Counted from the first letter of the stretch, positions 53,905 through 63,548 are shown. The stretch is 64,000 bases of DNA from Pseudomonas californiensis (GCF_021147775.1 NZ_JAGTPK010000020.1:1-64000); one strand, 5' to 3'. The notes: generated by a model not told the origin, from the letters alone. Translations and numbers: made by a program.

Positions 53905-54405
53905 TCACCGTTCACTGGATGGGTCGGTTTTTTCGCGACCGAACTGCGGGCCCGAACGGGTATTGATACCTTTGGCCATGCGGTCATAGAGCACGACATT
54001 GACGGTGGCCGCCAGGTTCATACAGCCCTCGGTAGGGATGTAGACCACGTCTTCGCACCAGTCACGAATCTCTTGATCCAGCGAGCCGTCTTCCGGCCCG
54101 AAGATATACAGCGCACGGTCCGGGTGTGTGTATTCGGGCAGTGCGCGTGCGCCTTCCACCAGCTCGACCGCGACCGGGATACAGCCCAGCGGCAGTATGC
54201 TTTTCAGGTCTTCGATGCCGATCAGCGGAATATCCTGATGGATTTTCTTGGTGTCGGTGATGAAGTCGCGCGCCCGCTCGTAGCGCTTGCCGGTATAAAA
54301 CACCGAAGCCACGCCATAGCAGCCCGCAGCTCGCATTACTGAGCCAACGTTTTCCGGCGATTTTGGGTTGTAAAGACCGATGCAGGCGTACCGTTTGTTT
54401 GCCAC
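53905..54405 (-). CDS. SPOUT-type RNA methyltransferase (TrmH/SpoU family)
   Basis: A 166-aa methyltransferase with the trefoil-knot motifs NVGSVMRAAGCYG, YIFGPEDGSL and IPTEGCMNLAATVNVVLYD. The start is the GTG at 54405, judged by family starts (VANKRYACIG); the frame runs 29 residues further but without similarity. The RNA target is not known. Confidence 0.85.
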   Translation of the reverse strand: MANKRYACIGLYNPKSPENVGSVMRAAGCYGVASVFYTGKRYERARDFITDTKKIHQDIPLIGIEDLKSILPLGCIPVAVELVEGARALPEYTHPDRALYIFGPEDGSLDQEIRDWCEDVVYIPTEGCMNLAATVNVVLYDRMAKGINTRSGPQFGREKTDPSSER

Positions 54406-54446
54406 AAGAAGGGTGCTCTGGGAAAACCCGGGATTATACGGCAGCG

Positions 54447-55385
54447 TCACGGCAATGCCATTTCCATTTCCGGGCTCAACGTTCCCAGCCAAGCAACGAT
54501 AGCGATGATCAATAGTGCGGCGCCAAGCTCCAGCGTTACGCTGCGTCTGATGGTCTGCGTTGCTTGCGGGTGATCGCCATCAAGCAGGGCGCTCTGGAGT
54601 CTGGGGCCGAGGCGAAAGCGATTGAGCGACGCGAAGCCGATCATGCAGGCGAACAGCGCCAGTTTGGCCAACAGCAACTGCCCATAAAGACTGTAAGCGA
54701 TAGCGTCGAGGGTTGGCCCGACAATGAACAGATAATTGACGATACCGGTCACGCTCAGCGTTATGACGATGGCGCTGCCGGTCAATCCGAAGCCGGCAAG
54801 GCTGCGAGAAAGCAGCTCCACCTGCTGAAGGTTTGTCAGTCGGGAAGGGCGTAGCAACAGGCCGAACACCACCAATGCGCCCAGCCAGCCGCCAGCTGCC
54901 CACAGATGCAGGATGTCGGCAGTGAAGTGCCAGAAGCGGCGCTCACCTTCGTCCATTGCCCCGTGGCCGTTCCATGCCAGCGTCGCCACGGCAACTGCGC
55001 CACCCAGCATCGCGATGCCAAGGCATGCCGTCGGACGCTGCCTGCTGAAGACCATCGCCAGCCCCGCCAGCGTGATGGCCGCGATACGGACTGCCCAGGC
55101 CTGGCCCATGTCCGTATCGTTCAGCATCATCGCGATGTGTGCCCACAAAGCCGCGGGCGCTGTTTCGCCGCTCATCAGCATCGCCAGCAGCCACATGTTG
55201 GACAGCGCCAATGCGAGCCCGACAAATGCCGTGCCCGCCAGCAGCGATCGCAGGCGCGACAGGGTCGCTGCGGGCGGCTCGCATTCGCGCAGGCTGCACA
55301 GTCCGAATGTCGCGATGCCGAATAACAGCAACAGATCAATGTACAACGCCAGACGCAGGGCGACGTTCAACGCGTCGCTCATCAT
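54447..55385 (-). CDS. copD: Copper resistance protein CopD
   Basis: A 312-aa inner-membrane protein with about eight TM segments and spaced His, Met residues, typical of CopD, which is thought to move copper across the inner membrane with CopC. The ATG at 55385 overlaps the copC stop (TGATG); a second ATG follows directly. Last gene of copABCD. Confidence 0.9.
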   Translation of the reverse strand: MMSDALNVALRLALYIDLLLLFGIATFGLCSLRECEPPAATLSRLRSLLAGTAFVGLALALSNMWLLAMLMSGETAPAALWAHIAMMLNDTDMGQAWAVRIAAITLAGLAMVFSRQRPTACLGIAMLGGAVAVATLAWNGHGAMDEGERRFWHFTADILHLWAAGGWLGALVVFGLLLRPSRLTNLQQVELLSRSLAGFGLTGSAIVITLSVTGIVNYLFIVGPTLDAIAYSLYGQLLLAKLALFACMIGFASLNRFRLGPRLQSALLDGDHPQATQTIRRSVTLELGAALLIIAIVAWLGTLSPEMEMALP

Positions 55386-55768
55386 CACTTCACTGTGAAG
55401 GTGACATTGCCGGTAACGACGTGGGTGTCGGCTGAAACAACACGCCATTCGACGACGTAGGTGCCTTCAACCAGCGGAGTAGCGGGCGTGATTACCATGG
55501 TCTTCGGGTCGGTGCTGGCAGAGACCGCGGTCTTCATGGTCATGGGCGGATGCTGCATGCCAGGCATCTCGGTCATGACCAGTTTGGCGCCGGAGAACTG
55601 TGCCACCAGATTTTCGGAGAAGCGCAATTCAATCTTCGCAGGCGCTGGCCCCTGTGACTGATCGGCAGGTGTCGAGGACAAGAGCTTGGAGTGTGCCTGC
55701 GCAAAGGGACTCAGCAGCAGGCTGCTGGAGAGGGCGAAAACGACAGCGGCGGATCGAATCAGGGACAT
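55385..55768 (-). CDS. copC: Periplasmic copper-binding protein CopC
   Basis: A 127-aa protein with a signal peptide cleaved before HSKLLSS (His becomes the N-terminal Cu(II) ligand), and a Met-rich stretch MQHPPMTMK for Cu(I). The Ig-like fold ends with VVSADTHVVTGNVTFTVK. It binds copper in the periplasm. Start 55768 (MSLIRSAAV). Confidence 0.9.
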   Translation of the reverse strand: MSLIRSAAVVFALSSSLLLSPFAQAHSKLLSSTPADQSQGPAPAKIELRFSENLVAQFSGAKLVMTEMPGMQHPPMTMKTAVSASTDPKTMVITPATPLVEGTYVVEWRVVSADTHVVTGNVTFTVK

Positions 55769-55825
55769 GCATGCTCCGTGCAGCAAAGGCTGCGGACAGG
55801 GTGACCAAACGTTTTCAGGCGGGGC

Positions 55826-56746
55826 TCAAAACCACATACGCACACCCAGCACCAGCCGCGCTTCGCTGCGGTCCTGGCCATCATCGCGGGCATAGTCTGC
55901 GGTCTTGCCGTAAATTCGATTCCAGTTTACGCCGATGTAAGGCGCAAATTCCCGGCGTATTTCATAGCGCAGCCTGAGGCCGAACTCGGTGTTGGATAAC
56001 CCCGCGCCAATGCCGCGCTGCGGATCGTCCTTGCCATAGAGGTTCAGCTCGACAGTGGGCTGAAGTATCAGCCGATTGGTGAGTAGCACGTCGTAGTCAC
56101 CTTCGAGGCGTGCGGCGGTCTGACCCGCTTCGCCAATGAATGCCGTGGCTTGTGCTTCGAAGTTGTACAGCGCCATGCCCTGTATGCCGAAGGCGGCCCA
56201 GGTCTGCGACTCGTCGGGTTTGAAGTCCTGACGCACGCCACCCACCAGGTCCCACCAGGGGCTGATGGCGTGCCCCCACAATGCCTGGACTTCGGCCTCG
56301 TGGGTCTTGCCATTGATGCGCTCGCCTTCCGAGCGCAGCCACAGGCGATCGATATCGCCGCCTATCCAGCCCGACAGGTCCCAGGCCAGTGCACTGCCCT
56401 CGTCTGCATTTTGCCATTCGAGCTTTTCCGCCAGAAAAAAAGAGTTGATGGCGTCGTCATGAACCTGATGACCTGCATGGCTGGTATAGACGGCTGCACG
56501 GTCAGCAGCCGTAATGGGCGGGATCGGCGTGCGACTTTCACTGGGCGCAGCCTGAAGCGGCTGCATGGGCTGCAGATCGTCCTGCATGGGTGTCATGCCG
56601 TTCATCGAGTGGCTGCCATGGTCCATGCCAGCCATGTCTGCGGCCTGCACGGTTTCCATTGAGGCGCACAAGGTCAGCCCGGTCATGAGAAACCGTAAAG
56701 GTTGGCGAGGGGCAGGCGAGCGTCCCGTCAGCATAAGGCGTTTCAT
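55826..56746 (-). CDS. copB: Outer-membrane copper resistance protein CopB
   Basis: A 306-aa outer-membrane protein. After the signal peptide comes a short Met/His-rich stretch (MAGMDHGSHSMNGMTPM), then the CopB beta-barrel domain (FLAEKLEWQN, WDLVGGVRQD, FGLRLRYEIRREFAPYIGVNW). It stores or exports copper. It overlaps copA by 4 bases. Confidence 0.9.
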   Translation of the reverse strand: MKRLMLTGRSPAPRQPLRFLMTGLTLCASMETVQAADMAGMDHGSHSMNGMTPMQDDLQPMQPLQAAPSESRTPIPPITAADRAAVYTSHAGHQVHDDAINSFFLAEKLEWQNADEGSALAWDLSGWIGGDIDRLWLRSEGERINGKTHEAEVQALWGHAISPWWDLVGGVRQDFKPDESQTWAAFGIQGMALYNFEAQATAFIGEAGQTAARLEGDYDVLLTNRLILQPTVELNLYGKDDPQRGIGAGLSNTEFGLRLRYEIRREFAPYIGVNWNRIYGKTADYARDDGQDRSEARLVLGVRMWF

Positions 56747-58521
56747 TCTTCCACCCGCACTTCACGGAACATACCGGTTTCCATGTGATACAGGAGATGG
56801 CAGTGATACGCCCAGCGTCCGAGGGCATCGGCGGTGACGCGGTAACTGCGTCGTGAGCCGGGCGGCATGTCGATCGTGTGTTTGCGCACCATGAACTGGC
56901 CGTTCTCGTCTTCGAGGTCGCTCCACATGCCATGCAGGTGGATCGGGTGGGTCATCATCGTATCGTTGACCAGCACCACACGGACTCGCTCGCCGTACTT
57001 GAGCCGGAGCGGTTCGGCGTCGGAAAACTTCACGCCATTGAACGACCATGCGAACTTCTCCATGTGCCCGGTCAGGTGCAGCTCTATGGTCCGGCCTGGC
57101 TCACGCCCGTCCGGGTCCTCGAACGTGCTGCGCAGGTCCGAATAGGTGAGCACGCGCCTGCCGTTGTTGCGCAGCCCGATACCTGGGTCGTCCAGTTTCG
57201 GCGACGTGCTCATAGCCTGCATGTCGACCAGCGGGTTATCTTTTTCGCTCGCCGGGTGCGATTGCATGGTAGGCAGAGTGGTCATTGGCATTGCGCTGTG
57301 ATCCATGCCCTGCATCGTGCCGTGCCCCATCTGGCTGTGGTCCATCGTGCTCATGTCGTGCATCGGTGCTGTGCTGCCATGGTTCATGCTGCCGTGATCC
57401 ATTCCAGCCATGCCCATGTCATCCATGCTCAACAGCGGGCGCGGGTCCAGCGGCGGGACAGCCGCTTGCAGGCCGGGGCGGCTGGTCAGCGTGCCACGGG
57501 CAAATCCGCTGCGGTCCAGTGCCTGGGCGAACAGGGTATAAGCGCCTTCAGCGGGTTCGACAATGACATCGAATGTTTCCGCCACCGCAATCCGGAACTC
57601 ATCCACGGTTACCGGTTTGACGTACAGGCCGTCGCTGGCCACCACGGTCATTTTGAGGCCCGGAATGCGCACATCGAAATACGACATGGATGAGCCGTTG
57701 ATAAAGCGCAGTCGAACCTTTTCGCCCGGTTTGAAGGTGCCGGTCCAATTCATGTCCGGCGCCTGGCCGTTCATCAGGTAGGTGTAGGTGGCGCCGCTGA
57801 CATCCGCCAGATCGGTCGGATTCATTTTCATTTCTGCCCACATCTTGCGGTCGGCAGTCGTTTTGCTCCAGCCCTTGTCGCTGACGTCGCTGATGAAATC
57901 GGCAACAGTGCGTTTGTGGAAGTTGTAGTAATCGGACTGTTTCTTGAGCGTCTTCATCAGGCGCGTGGGACTTTCGTCTGTCCAGTCGGTAAGCATGACC
58001 ACGTGCTCACGGTCGTACCGGAAAGGCTCAGGCTCTTTGGCGTCAATCACCAGCGGCCCGTAAACGCCCGATTGCTCCTGAAACCCTGAGTGGCTGTGAT
58101 ACCAGTACGTCCCGTTCTGGCGGACCTTGAAGCGATAGACATACATGCCGTCGGGTGCAATGCCGTCAAAACTAAGCCCCGGGACGCCGTCCATGTTGGC
58201 GGGCAGGATGATCCCGTGCCAGTGGATGGAGGTGGATTCGCTGAGGCGATTGCTTACCCTCAGCGTGACGGTGTCACCTTCGCGCCAGCGCAGCAGCGGG
58301 CCTGGGATACCCCCGTTGATGGTCATGGCAGTTCTGGGGTTGCCAGTGATGTTGACTGGGGTGGCGCCGATAAACAGCTCGAAATCGGTACCTGACAACT
58401 CCACCGGCTGGCTCGCATGAGGGTTGGCCCACACAGGACTGCGCCAGAGCCCCAGTCCGCCGAGCAGACCGCCTGCGGCGAGCCCCTTCACGAAAGTGCG
58501 TCTGGAAGTCTGGGAGGGCAT
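56743..58521 (-). CDS. copA: Multicopper oxidase CopA
   Basis: A 592-aa periplasmic multicopper oxidase with a Tat signal (SRRTFVKGL, Arg7-Arg8). The copper-site histidines lie in IHWHGII, WYHSHSGFQ, HPIHLHGMW and AYHCHLLYHMETG. A Met/His-rich insert (about 370-420; MAGMDHGSMNHG and repeats) can bind extra copper. First gene of copABCD. No copRS genes are in the window. Confidence 0.94.
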   Translation of the reverse strand: MPSQTSRRTFVKGLAAGGLLGGLGLWRSPVWANPHASQPVELSGTDFELFIGATPVNITGNPRTAMTINGGIPGPLLRWREGDTVTLRVSNRLSESTSIHWHGIILPANMDGVPGLSFDGIAPDGMYVYRFKVRQNGTYWYHSHSGFQEQSGVYGPLVIDAKEPEPFRYDREHVVMLTDWTDESPTRLMKTLKKQSDYYNFHKRTVADFISDVSDKGWSKTTADRKMWAEMKMNPTDLADVSGATYTYLMNGQAPDMNWTGTFKPGEKVRLRFINGSSMSYFDVRIPGLKMTVVASDGLYVKPVTVDEFRIAVAETFDVIVEPAEGAYTLFAQALDRSGFARGTLTSRPGLQAAVPPLDPRPLLSMDDMGMAGMDHGSMNHGSTAPMHDMSTMDHSQMGHGTMQGMDHSAMPMTTLPTMQSHPASEKDNPLVDMQAMSTSPKLDDPGIGLRNNGRRVLTYSDLRSTFEDPDGREPGRTIELHLTGHMEKFAWSFNGVKFSDAEPLRLKYGERVRVVLVNDTMMTHPIHLHGMWSDLEDENGQFMVRKHTIDMPPGSRRSYRVTADALGRWAYHCHLLYHMETGMFREVRVEE

Positions 58522-58957
58522 GGCAAGGTTTCCGATCAGTCGATGCGTGGCAGGCCAGCAGGCATGCCGGTTCGACAGAAAGATGCCACAACGAGTGGCA
58601 AGACGGGATTACATTTCAGTCAGGTTGGGGATGAATCATCTCCAGCTGGAGCCTGGATTTAAAGTTGAAACCAGTACCCGTGGGCACCACCTGTGGGAGT
58701 AGGCGGGCGGCGTTCCGTCTGCTGACGAAGGGGCCGGTATGGTCACTGAAAGTCTCGGCTCAGCTCAGCGATCAGAATCGAGAAAGCCCAGCCACGGCAG
58801 AGCCAAAAACAAACAGCGCCTTTCTACCCCGATAGCCTTCACACCGTCGAGCGCGACGTAAGGTGCCGGCTGAGTTCTGGCGCTGACCCGATTTCCAATT
58901 GAAATTCGTATGTATGAGTGAATCCGTGGGAGCGCCAAGGCACGCGGACCTGCTTGC
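58522..58957. other. Region upstream of copA
   Basis: About 436 bp. It holds the candidate CopR site at 58607-58622 and short GTGGGAG-type stretches (near 58692 and 58926) that look like degraded Pseudomonas REP-type sequence. No gene is supported. Confidence 0.4.
58607..58622 (-). promoter_or_regulatory. Candidate cop box (CopR binding site)
   Basis: On the minus strand TGACTGAAATGTAATC resembles the imperfect-palindrome sites used by CopR-type regulators, 86 bp before the copA start. Judged by resemblance only. Confidence 0.45.
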
Positions 58958-58993
58958 AAAAAGGCCGATATATCCAATGGGGATATACCGGCC
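58958..58993 (-). terminator. yajD terminator
   Basis: On the minus strand, GGCCGGTATATCC and GGATATATCGGCC form a long stem followed by TTTTT, 20 bp after the yajD stop. Confidence 0.88.
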
Positions 58994-59012
58994 TTCTGCG
59001 TTCAACCAGTCG

Positions 59013-59387
59013 CTACTCGTCTTTTTTCATCAATCCCGCCAGTGCTGCGAACGGGTTGTGGGTGGCTTTGGCCGTTTTCGGTGTGCTGAGCGAGCTATCG
59101 GAAAAATACTGCTGATCGGTATAACGAGAGTGCTCGTTATCGTGGCAGTACAGGCAGAGCAGCTCCCAGTTGGAACCGTCCTGCGGGTTGTTGTCGTGAT
59201 TGTGGTCGCGGTGATGTACGGTCAGCTCGCTCAGGCGCTTGCCAGCGAACTCGCGGGCGCAGCGGCCGCAGACATGCGGGTACATCCGCAGAGCCTTGTC
59301 ACGGTAGCCCATTTCGCGGTCGCGCTGGGCGTCGGCCAGGATACGGTCCAGCTTGGCGGTGTGAGAAGGAGGGTTGGCCGTGCTCAT
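59013..59387 (-). CDS. yajD: HNH nuclease YajD
   Basis: A 124-aa HNH-family protein with zinc-binding CGRCAREF and LCLYCHDNEH and the active HH in LTVHHRDHNHDNN. It resembles YajD. The start at 59387 (MSTANPPSH) follows family length. Cellular role unknown. Confidence 0.85.
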   Translation of the reverse strand: MSTANPPSHTAKLDRILADAQRDREMGYRDKALRMYPHVCGRCAREFAGKRLSELTVHHRDHNHDNNPQDGSNWELLCLYCHDNEHSRYTDQQYFSDSSLSTPKTAKATHNPFAALAGLMKKDE

Positions 59388-59696
59388 GGTGTCACCTGTT
59401 CGTGTGCGCATTGAAAGCGGGAATGAGCCCAAGTTTAGCGCCAGATGGACAAACTCACACCTGTTGCGACAGTAATTGCCCGTCGATTACCCGCAGTATG
59501 GTCTTTGTACTCTTGACGTTGGCGGATTGACAGGTTGGCGTGGATTTACAGATCTGTTACCTGGATTTGGCGAATATTGGCGTCTGAATGGGGTGTCCGT
59601 TTTCATGAAGTCACCACACCCATTGGCCGATGCCCGGCAGCGTTTTCCAGGCATAAACACCCCGCGTCCTCAGGTTGTGGTCGTCGCCACCGCCCC
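59388..59696. other. Interval with a copied gene end
   Basis: 309 bp between yajD and the polygalacturonase gene. It contains the 3' gene fragment at 59455-59486; the remaining 210 bp shows no gene I recognise. Confidence 0.45.
59455..59486 (-). pseudogene. Copy of the 3' end of the cyclic-nucleotide-binding gene
   Basis: 32 bases are identical to 63072-63103, the last codons and stop of the cNMP-binding gene (DGQLLSQQV), and some resemblance continues for 12 more bases (RVIDGQ versus RMVDGQ). The rest of the gene is absent here. With its partner it forms a direct repeat around the polygalacturonase-alginate lyase block. Confidence 0.8.
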
Positions 59697-61319
59697 TCAA
59701 AAAGGCGCGTCAGGCAGCACCGTCTTGAAACTCACAAAAGCATGGCTGCAATCATGGGTGGCCCCAGCGGCAGGTGTCCCGGTGAGAACGCTGTCACGTA
59801 GGCCGTTTGCCAAGAGTTGTGGGTAAAAGCTGACGCGGCCGCCGCTGAATTCAACGTGCACGTTGGCCGGTGATATCGGACTGCCGTGTCGGCTTCCCGC
59901 AAAGGTGAGCGTGCCGCCGTCGAGTACCACGTTGTCCAGGCTGAGCTCGATCGGCAGGCCGGGATATCCAACCCATGTGAGTGTGCCGGCCCCGTAAATC
60001 GCGCTGCCAAGGGAATGGATATTCTTGAATACGATGTGTGTGTAGTGCGGCAGTTTTGTGCCGGTGTCGGTGCCGTAATACGAGTCCAGCAGAATCGGCG
60101 CCTGCATCCTGCGCATGCAGACGTTTTGATAGGTGACGTGATTGACGAGACCACCTCGGCTTGAGTCTGACTTGATATGCAGGCCGTTACTGTTGGCACT
60201 GTCGAAGCCGTCCATGGTCAGGTCATCCACCAGCACGTCGCTGACACCTGCGTCGGTTTCGCTGCCAATCGACATACCGTGACCGTAATAGAAATGGTTG
60301 TGCGTAAACATCAGGGCGTGACTGGTTTGCCTGGACCCCGACGACTTGATAGCCACTTGGTCGTCACCCGTGCTGATGTATGAGTAGGCCAGCAATACCT
60401 TGGAGGCATGACTGGGGTCAAAGCCATCGGTGTTTTTGACTGTCTGTGGGGTGAAGCATGTGGCCGGGGTCAGTTTGTCAGGGGTTGTGTTCTCAGGGCA
60501 TTGATAAGCCCCTTGGGTATATACCTGGCTGGGCGAAAGAATTTTTATGCCCCAGGCCGTCACCCCCGTGACTTTGTCGGGGACAATGTGAAAGTTGGGT
60601 GAGTTCTCGAACGCCACGCCATAAAGGATGAAGTCGCTGCCTGCATTGATGTGCAGCAGGCGAGGGGTCTGCTGGTAAAGACCCTCGGACTTGTTCTGGT
60701 ACGCGACGTCCCACCACGAGCGGGCATTTGCGTTGGCGCCGAGGGTGAGCAAGCTACCGCCACGCCCGTCCAGAGTGCCCTCGCCGACAATACCGCTGTG
60801 GCGGGTATTGTTGGCGACTATAAAGTCATTACAGGAACGGGTTTTGCTGCGCGTGGCGGTGCCACAGGTGCCCACGCCATTGTCGAAGTCCTCTGGATTG
60901 CGCGAGGCGTACAAGGTCACATCACGGTCAATCCATAATGTCACCCCGGAGGGGAGTGTCAGCGGTCCGCTGAGGAAGCCCTTTTTATCGTGCTCACCGA
61001 TGATCAGTTTGACCGCGCTTCCCGAGGGGCATTGGTCAAGTGCGGCCTGGATGCGCTGTTGATCCGGTGCAGACTGGCTCGGGTTGCTGTCCAGGCTGTC
61101 TATGGAACCTTTGACTGGCACAAGGTCGGCCACCAGCGTCGTGCACACTCGAGCGGGCAAGCCCGGCTCAGAGACCATGCCCCACCCGGTACTGACTGGC
61201 GAAGTCGGCGAGTCGGGTGAGGCCAAGCCAGATCCCGGAAACCCCAGCAACAGCCCAACGACAACGCTCGCCAGATGCCAAGGGTTTCGCGAGCGCTTGC
61301 AACGTATGGTGGATGGCAT
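59697..61319 (-). CDS. Secreted polygalacturonase (GH28)
   Basis: A 540-aa glycoside hydrolase of family 28 with a basic signal peptide (about 1-33, cleaved after GLA). GH28 motifs in order: NTDGFDPS, TGDDQVAIKS, GHGMSIGSET and HIKSD (usually RIK). The right-handed beta-helix is suggested by repeated VFK/NV strands. It would cleave pectin homogalacturonan in plant walls. The end CSHAFVSFKTV recurs in a fragment near 62990-63042. Confidence 0.88.
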   Translation of the reverse strand: MPSTIRCKRSRNPWHLASVVVGLLLGFPGSGLASPDSPTSPVSTGWGMVSEPGLPARVCTTLVADLVPVKGSIDSLDSNPSQSAPDQQRIQAALDQCPSGSAVKLIIGEHDKKGFLSGPLTLPSGVTLWIDRDVTLYASRNPEDFDNGVGTCGTATRSKTRSCNDFIVANNTRHSGIVGEGTLDGRGGSLLTLGANANARSWWDVAYQNKSEGLYQQTPRLLHINAGSDFILYGVAFENSPNFHIVPDKVTGVTAWGIKILSPSQVYTQGAYQCPENTTPDKLTPATCFTPQTVKNTDGFDPSHASKVLLAYSYISTGDDQVAIKSSGSRQTSHALMFTHNHFYYGHGMSIGSETDAGVSDVLVDDLTMDGFDSANSNGLHIKSDSSRGGLVNHVTYQNVCMRRMQAPILLDSYYGTDTGTKLPHYTHIVFKNIHSLGSAIYGAGTLTWVGYPGLPIELSLDNVVLDGGTLTFAGSRHGSPISPANVHVEFSGGRVSFYPQLLANGLRDSVLTGTPAAGATHDCSHAFVSFKTVLPDAPF

Positions 61320-61746
61320 AGCTTTCTCTTCAGCATAAGGTTTGCCGAGCTTTGTCTTTGCGGCTCAAGCCATTGTACAGGCTCGATTGCCGGGCTTGAA
61401 AAGCCGTCCCCGTCTTGCCTGAGTCCACCGGGTTCAAAGCTACGCATCACGCGGGGGATCGATGTCTGACAAGTCAGATTTTGAACGCTGACTGTGAGCT
61501 CTACCCCCGATGCATAACCCCATTCTCTTGATGCGTTCAGTTGGCAGTCACGCCGTTGGTCGATCTTGTCGCGATACCCTTGGGCGGTTTGTCAGTTCCT
61601 GCGAAGTTTTCCTGTGCAAGCCAGGCAGACAGGTTTCCGGGTACGTGACACTTTAACCGGCCTGCAGGATCGCAACTGCTCACGATGATTCGAGTTCATT
61701 TGATCCGGTGTTGTCGTCCCGTTATCCGCCGTGAAACGGTGTGATC
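61320..61746. other. Interval between polygalacturonase and alginate lyase
   Basis: 427 bp. No gene, hrp box or terminator was recognised. It must include the polygalacturonase promoter at its left side. Confidence 0.35.
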
Positions 61747-62928
61747 CTATTTCAGCGTGTAGGTCAGGGTGCCGTAACCCAGTTGATCAAACCCACCGCT
61801 TTTTGGACCGTAGTTGCCGCCCCCACCTTCTGGTCGTACGTTTTTGGCTAAAGCGCTGATGTAGGGCGCATCGAGACCTTTGAGTACCACGTAGTGGTTG
61901 TAAAAAAGCTCCCAGACGGGACGAGTGTCGCCACGCCCCTTGTTTGAAATGACGTCCTGAGTGACATCGCTGTTGCTGTACGGGGTGTAAGGTACGTCCT
62001 GTCCCGAATTATACTTCGCGATGTACTCCATACCCTGCATGACGCGGTTGTTCTGATAACCGAAAAGATCATCGCCCTGGCTCCACGCCATTTGGCAGAA
62101 CGCACCCAACTCAGCCGCATTCAGGGTGTTATGCCCCTGATCGCGCCCGCTCTCCTGAGTCTGGCCAAGGCCATCGGGATAGAGCTTCCAAACGACATGA
62201 TCAATGGCCCCATTGCCTTTACCGTGCTTGAAGTACTCGACGGCCTCATCGTAGATATCTCGACGATCCGTCAGGATGCCGATGGCAATCATCGAGTCCA
62301 TGTTAGCCAAGTCCCAATTGGCCCAGTAATGATCAATTTTCGCGCCGTTGTGGTTCACCAGAAAGTCGTGGTTCATCGGATAAAACACGTCAAGCATCAG
62401 GCTTTTGAAGCGGTTGAAATCCTGGGCAGGCCATCGGGGGTATGTACGCATTATTTCCGCCGCGTTAGCCAACTGATAGCCGTAAATGCCGGAGGCGAGG
62501 AACTTGTCGGATGTCCCATCGATATGGGTCAGTTTTCTCGACCAGGCATCCAGGACAGAGACGGCCTTATCGGCGTAGGCCGCGTCGCCACTTACTTTCC
62601 AGCGAAGGGCAAGTGCGTAGGCTGCGGCAGCGTCGTTGAACAGCAGGGCATAGTTCTCCTTGTCTGTGCCGTTGTAACCTCGATAAATCACGCTCTGTGC
62701 CCGGGGAGTCCAGGCCAGCGCCGCATGTGGATTCTTGATCAGCACGTTCCATCCGTCAGTCCACGGTTGCAAGTGTTGCGTGACTTTAGTCTTCATGCGG
62801 TCGAAATCTGCCTGGGTATGAAGAGCTCCGGGGTGGATGAAAGTGCTGGCCATGATGGGCGGTGCAAACAAGGCGATCACCGCAGACGTACACACGAAAC
62901 GGCGCATGCTTTTGAACGAGAGAGCCAT
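61747..62928 (-). CDS. Alginate lyase-domain protein (PL5-like)
   Basis: A 393-aa secreted protein with a signal peptide (about 1-27, ending PPIMA), and the alginate lyase superfamily pattern including KIDHYWANWDLANM and LYPDGLGQTQESGRDQGHNTLNAAELG. It would depolymerise alginate or a related uronide by beta-elimination. GGAG lies 9 bases before the ATG at 62928. It sits in the repeat-flanked block with the polygalacturonase gene. Confidence 0.82.
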   Translation of the reverse strand: MALSFKSMRRFVCTSAVIALFAPPIMASTFIHPGALHTQADFDRMKTKVTQHLQPWTDGWNVLIKNPHAALAWTPRAQSVIYRGYNGTDKENYALLFNDAAAAYALALRWKVSGDAAYADKAVSVLDAWSRKLTHIDGTSDKFLASGIYGYQLANAAEIMRTYPRWPAQDFNRFKSLMLDVFYPMNHDFLVNHNGAKIDHYWANWDLANMDSMIAIGILTDRRDIYDEAVEYFKHGKGNGAIDHVVWKLYPDGLGQTQESGRDQGHNTLNAAELGAFCQMAWSQGDDLFGYQNNRVMQGMEYIAKYNSGQDVPYTPYSNSDVTQDVISNKGRGDTRPVWELFYNHYVVLKGLDAPYISALAKNVRPEGGGGNYGPKSGGFDQLGYGTLTYTLK

Positions 62929-62985
62929 TTTTTTGAACTCCGGAAGACAGGCAATCGACACCGTACGTTATCGGCAGGCCTGGAA

Positions 62986-63042
62986 TCAGCCAGCGGAGTC
63001 AGCACGCACCCTTTTGAAACTCACAAAAGCAAAACTGCAACC
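62986..63042 (-). pseudogene. Fragment matching the polygalacturonase 3' end
   Basis: The minus strand reads GCSFAFVSFKRVRADSAG then stop, parallel to CSHAFVSFKTVLPDAPF and stop of the polygalacturonase; TGAAACTCACAAAAGCA is identical on the + strand (63012 area versus 59725 area). It is only a tail and lies between the alginate lyase and the cNMP-binding gene. Confidence 0.55.
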
Positions 63043-63071
63043 AACGAAGATCACCCGCATGTAGGCTTCTT

Positions 63072-63548
63072 TCACACCTGTTGCGACAGTAATTGCCCGT
63101 CGACCATACGCAGGCGCTTGGACAGCGAGATTGCAAGGGCGCGGATGATTTTTGCCGCCACCTTGGGTAAGTCCTCCAGCATCTTGTCCAGCGAATCCCG
63201 ACCAAGATTCAGCAGCTGGCAATGGGTGGCGGCAATGCAACTGGCCGAGCGCCGTTCACCGTCCAGCACGGCCATTTCCCCGAACGAGCGACCACGACGC
63301 AAGGTGGCGATTTCGACCTGCTGCCCATCGCTGGCAAGCTTCTGAACCGAAACTGTCCCTTGGTGAATGATGCACATGAACGTCCCGGCGTCGCCTTCAG
63401 CAAAAATACTCTGGCCTTTCTCGATGTCGGTGATGCTGAAATAACCGGCGACCGCGAGGAAGTCATTGGGCAGCAGAGTTGCGAACAGTCCGCAATCCAG
63501 CAGCATGTCGCGTATGGCGTTGTTCAGGTTGGACAATTGATCTGACAT
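63072..63548 (-). CDS. Cyclic-nucleotide-binding domain protein
   Basis: A 158-aa protein with a CRP-type cNMP-binding domain (about 20-130): IFAEGDAGTFMCIIHQGTVSV and RRGRSFGEMAVLDGERRSASCIA with the phosphate-binding arginine. There is no helix-turn-helix domain, so it is not a DNA-binding Crp. Partner unknown. Its last 32 bases are repeated at 59455-59486. Confidence 0.83.
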   Translation of the reverse strand: MSDQLSNLNNAIRDMLLDCGLFATLLPNDFLAVAGYFSITDIEKGQSIFAEGDAGTFMCIIHQGTVSVQKLASDGQQVEIATLRRGRSFGEMAVLDGERRSASCIAATHCQLLNLGRDSLDKMLEDLPKVAAKIIRALAISLSKRLRMVDGQLLSQQV

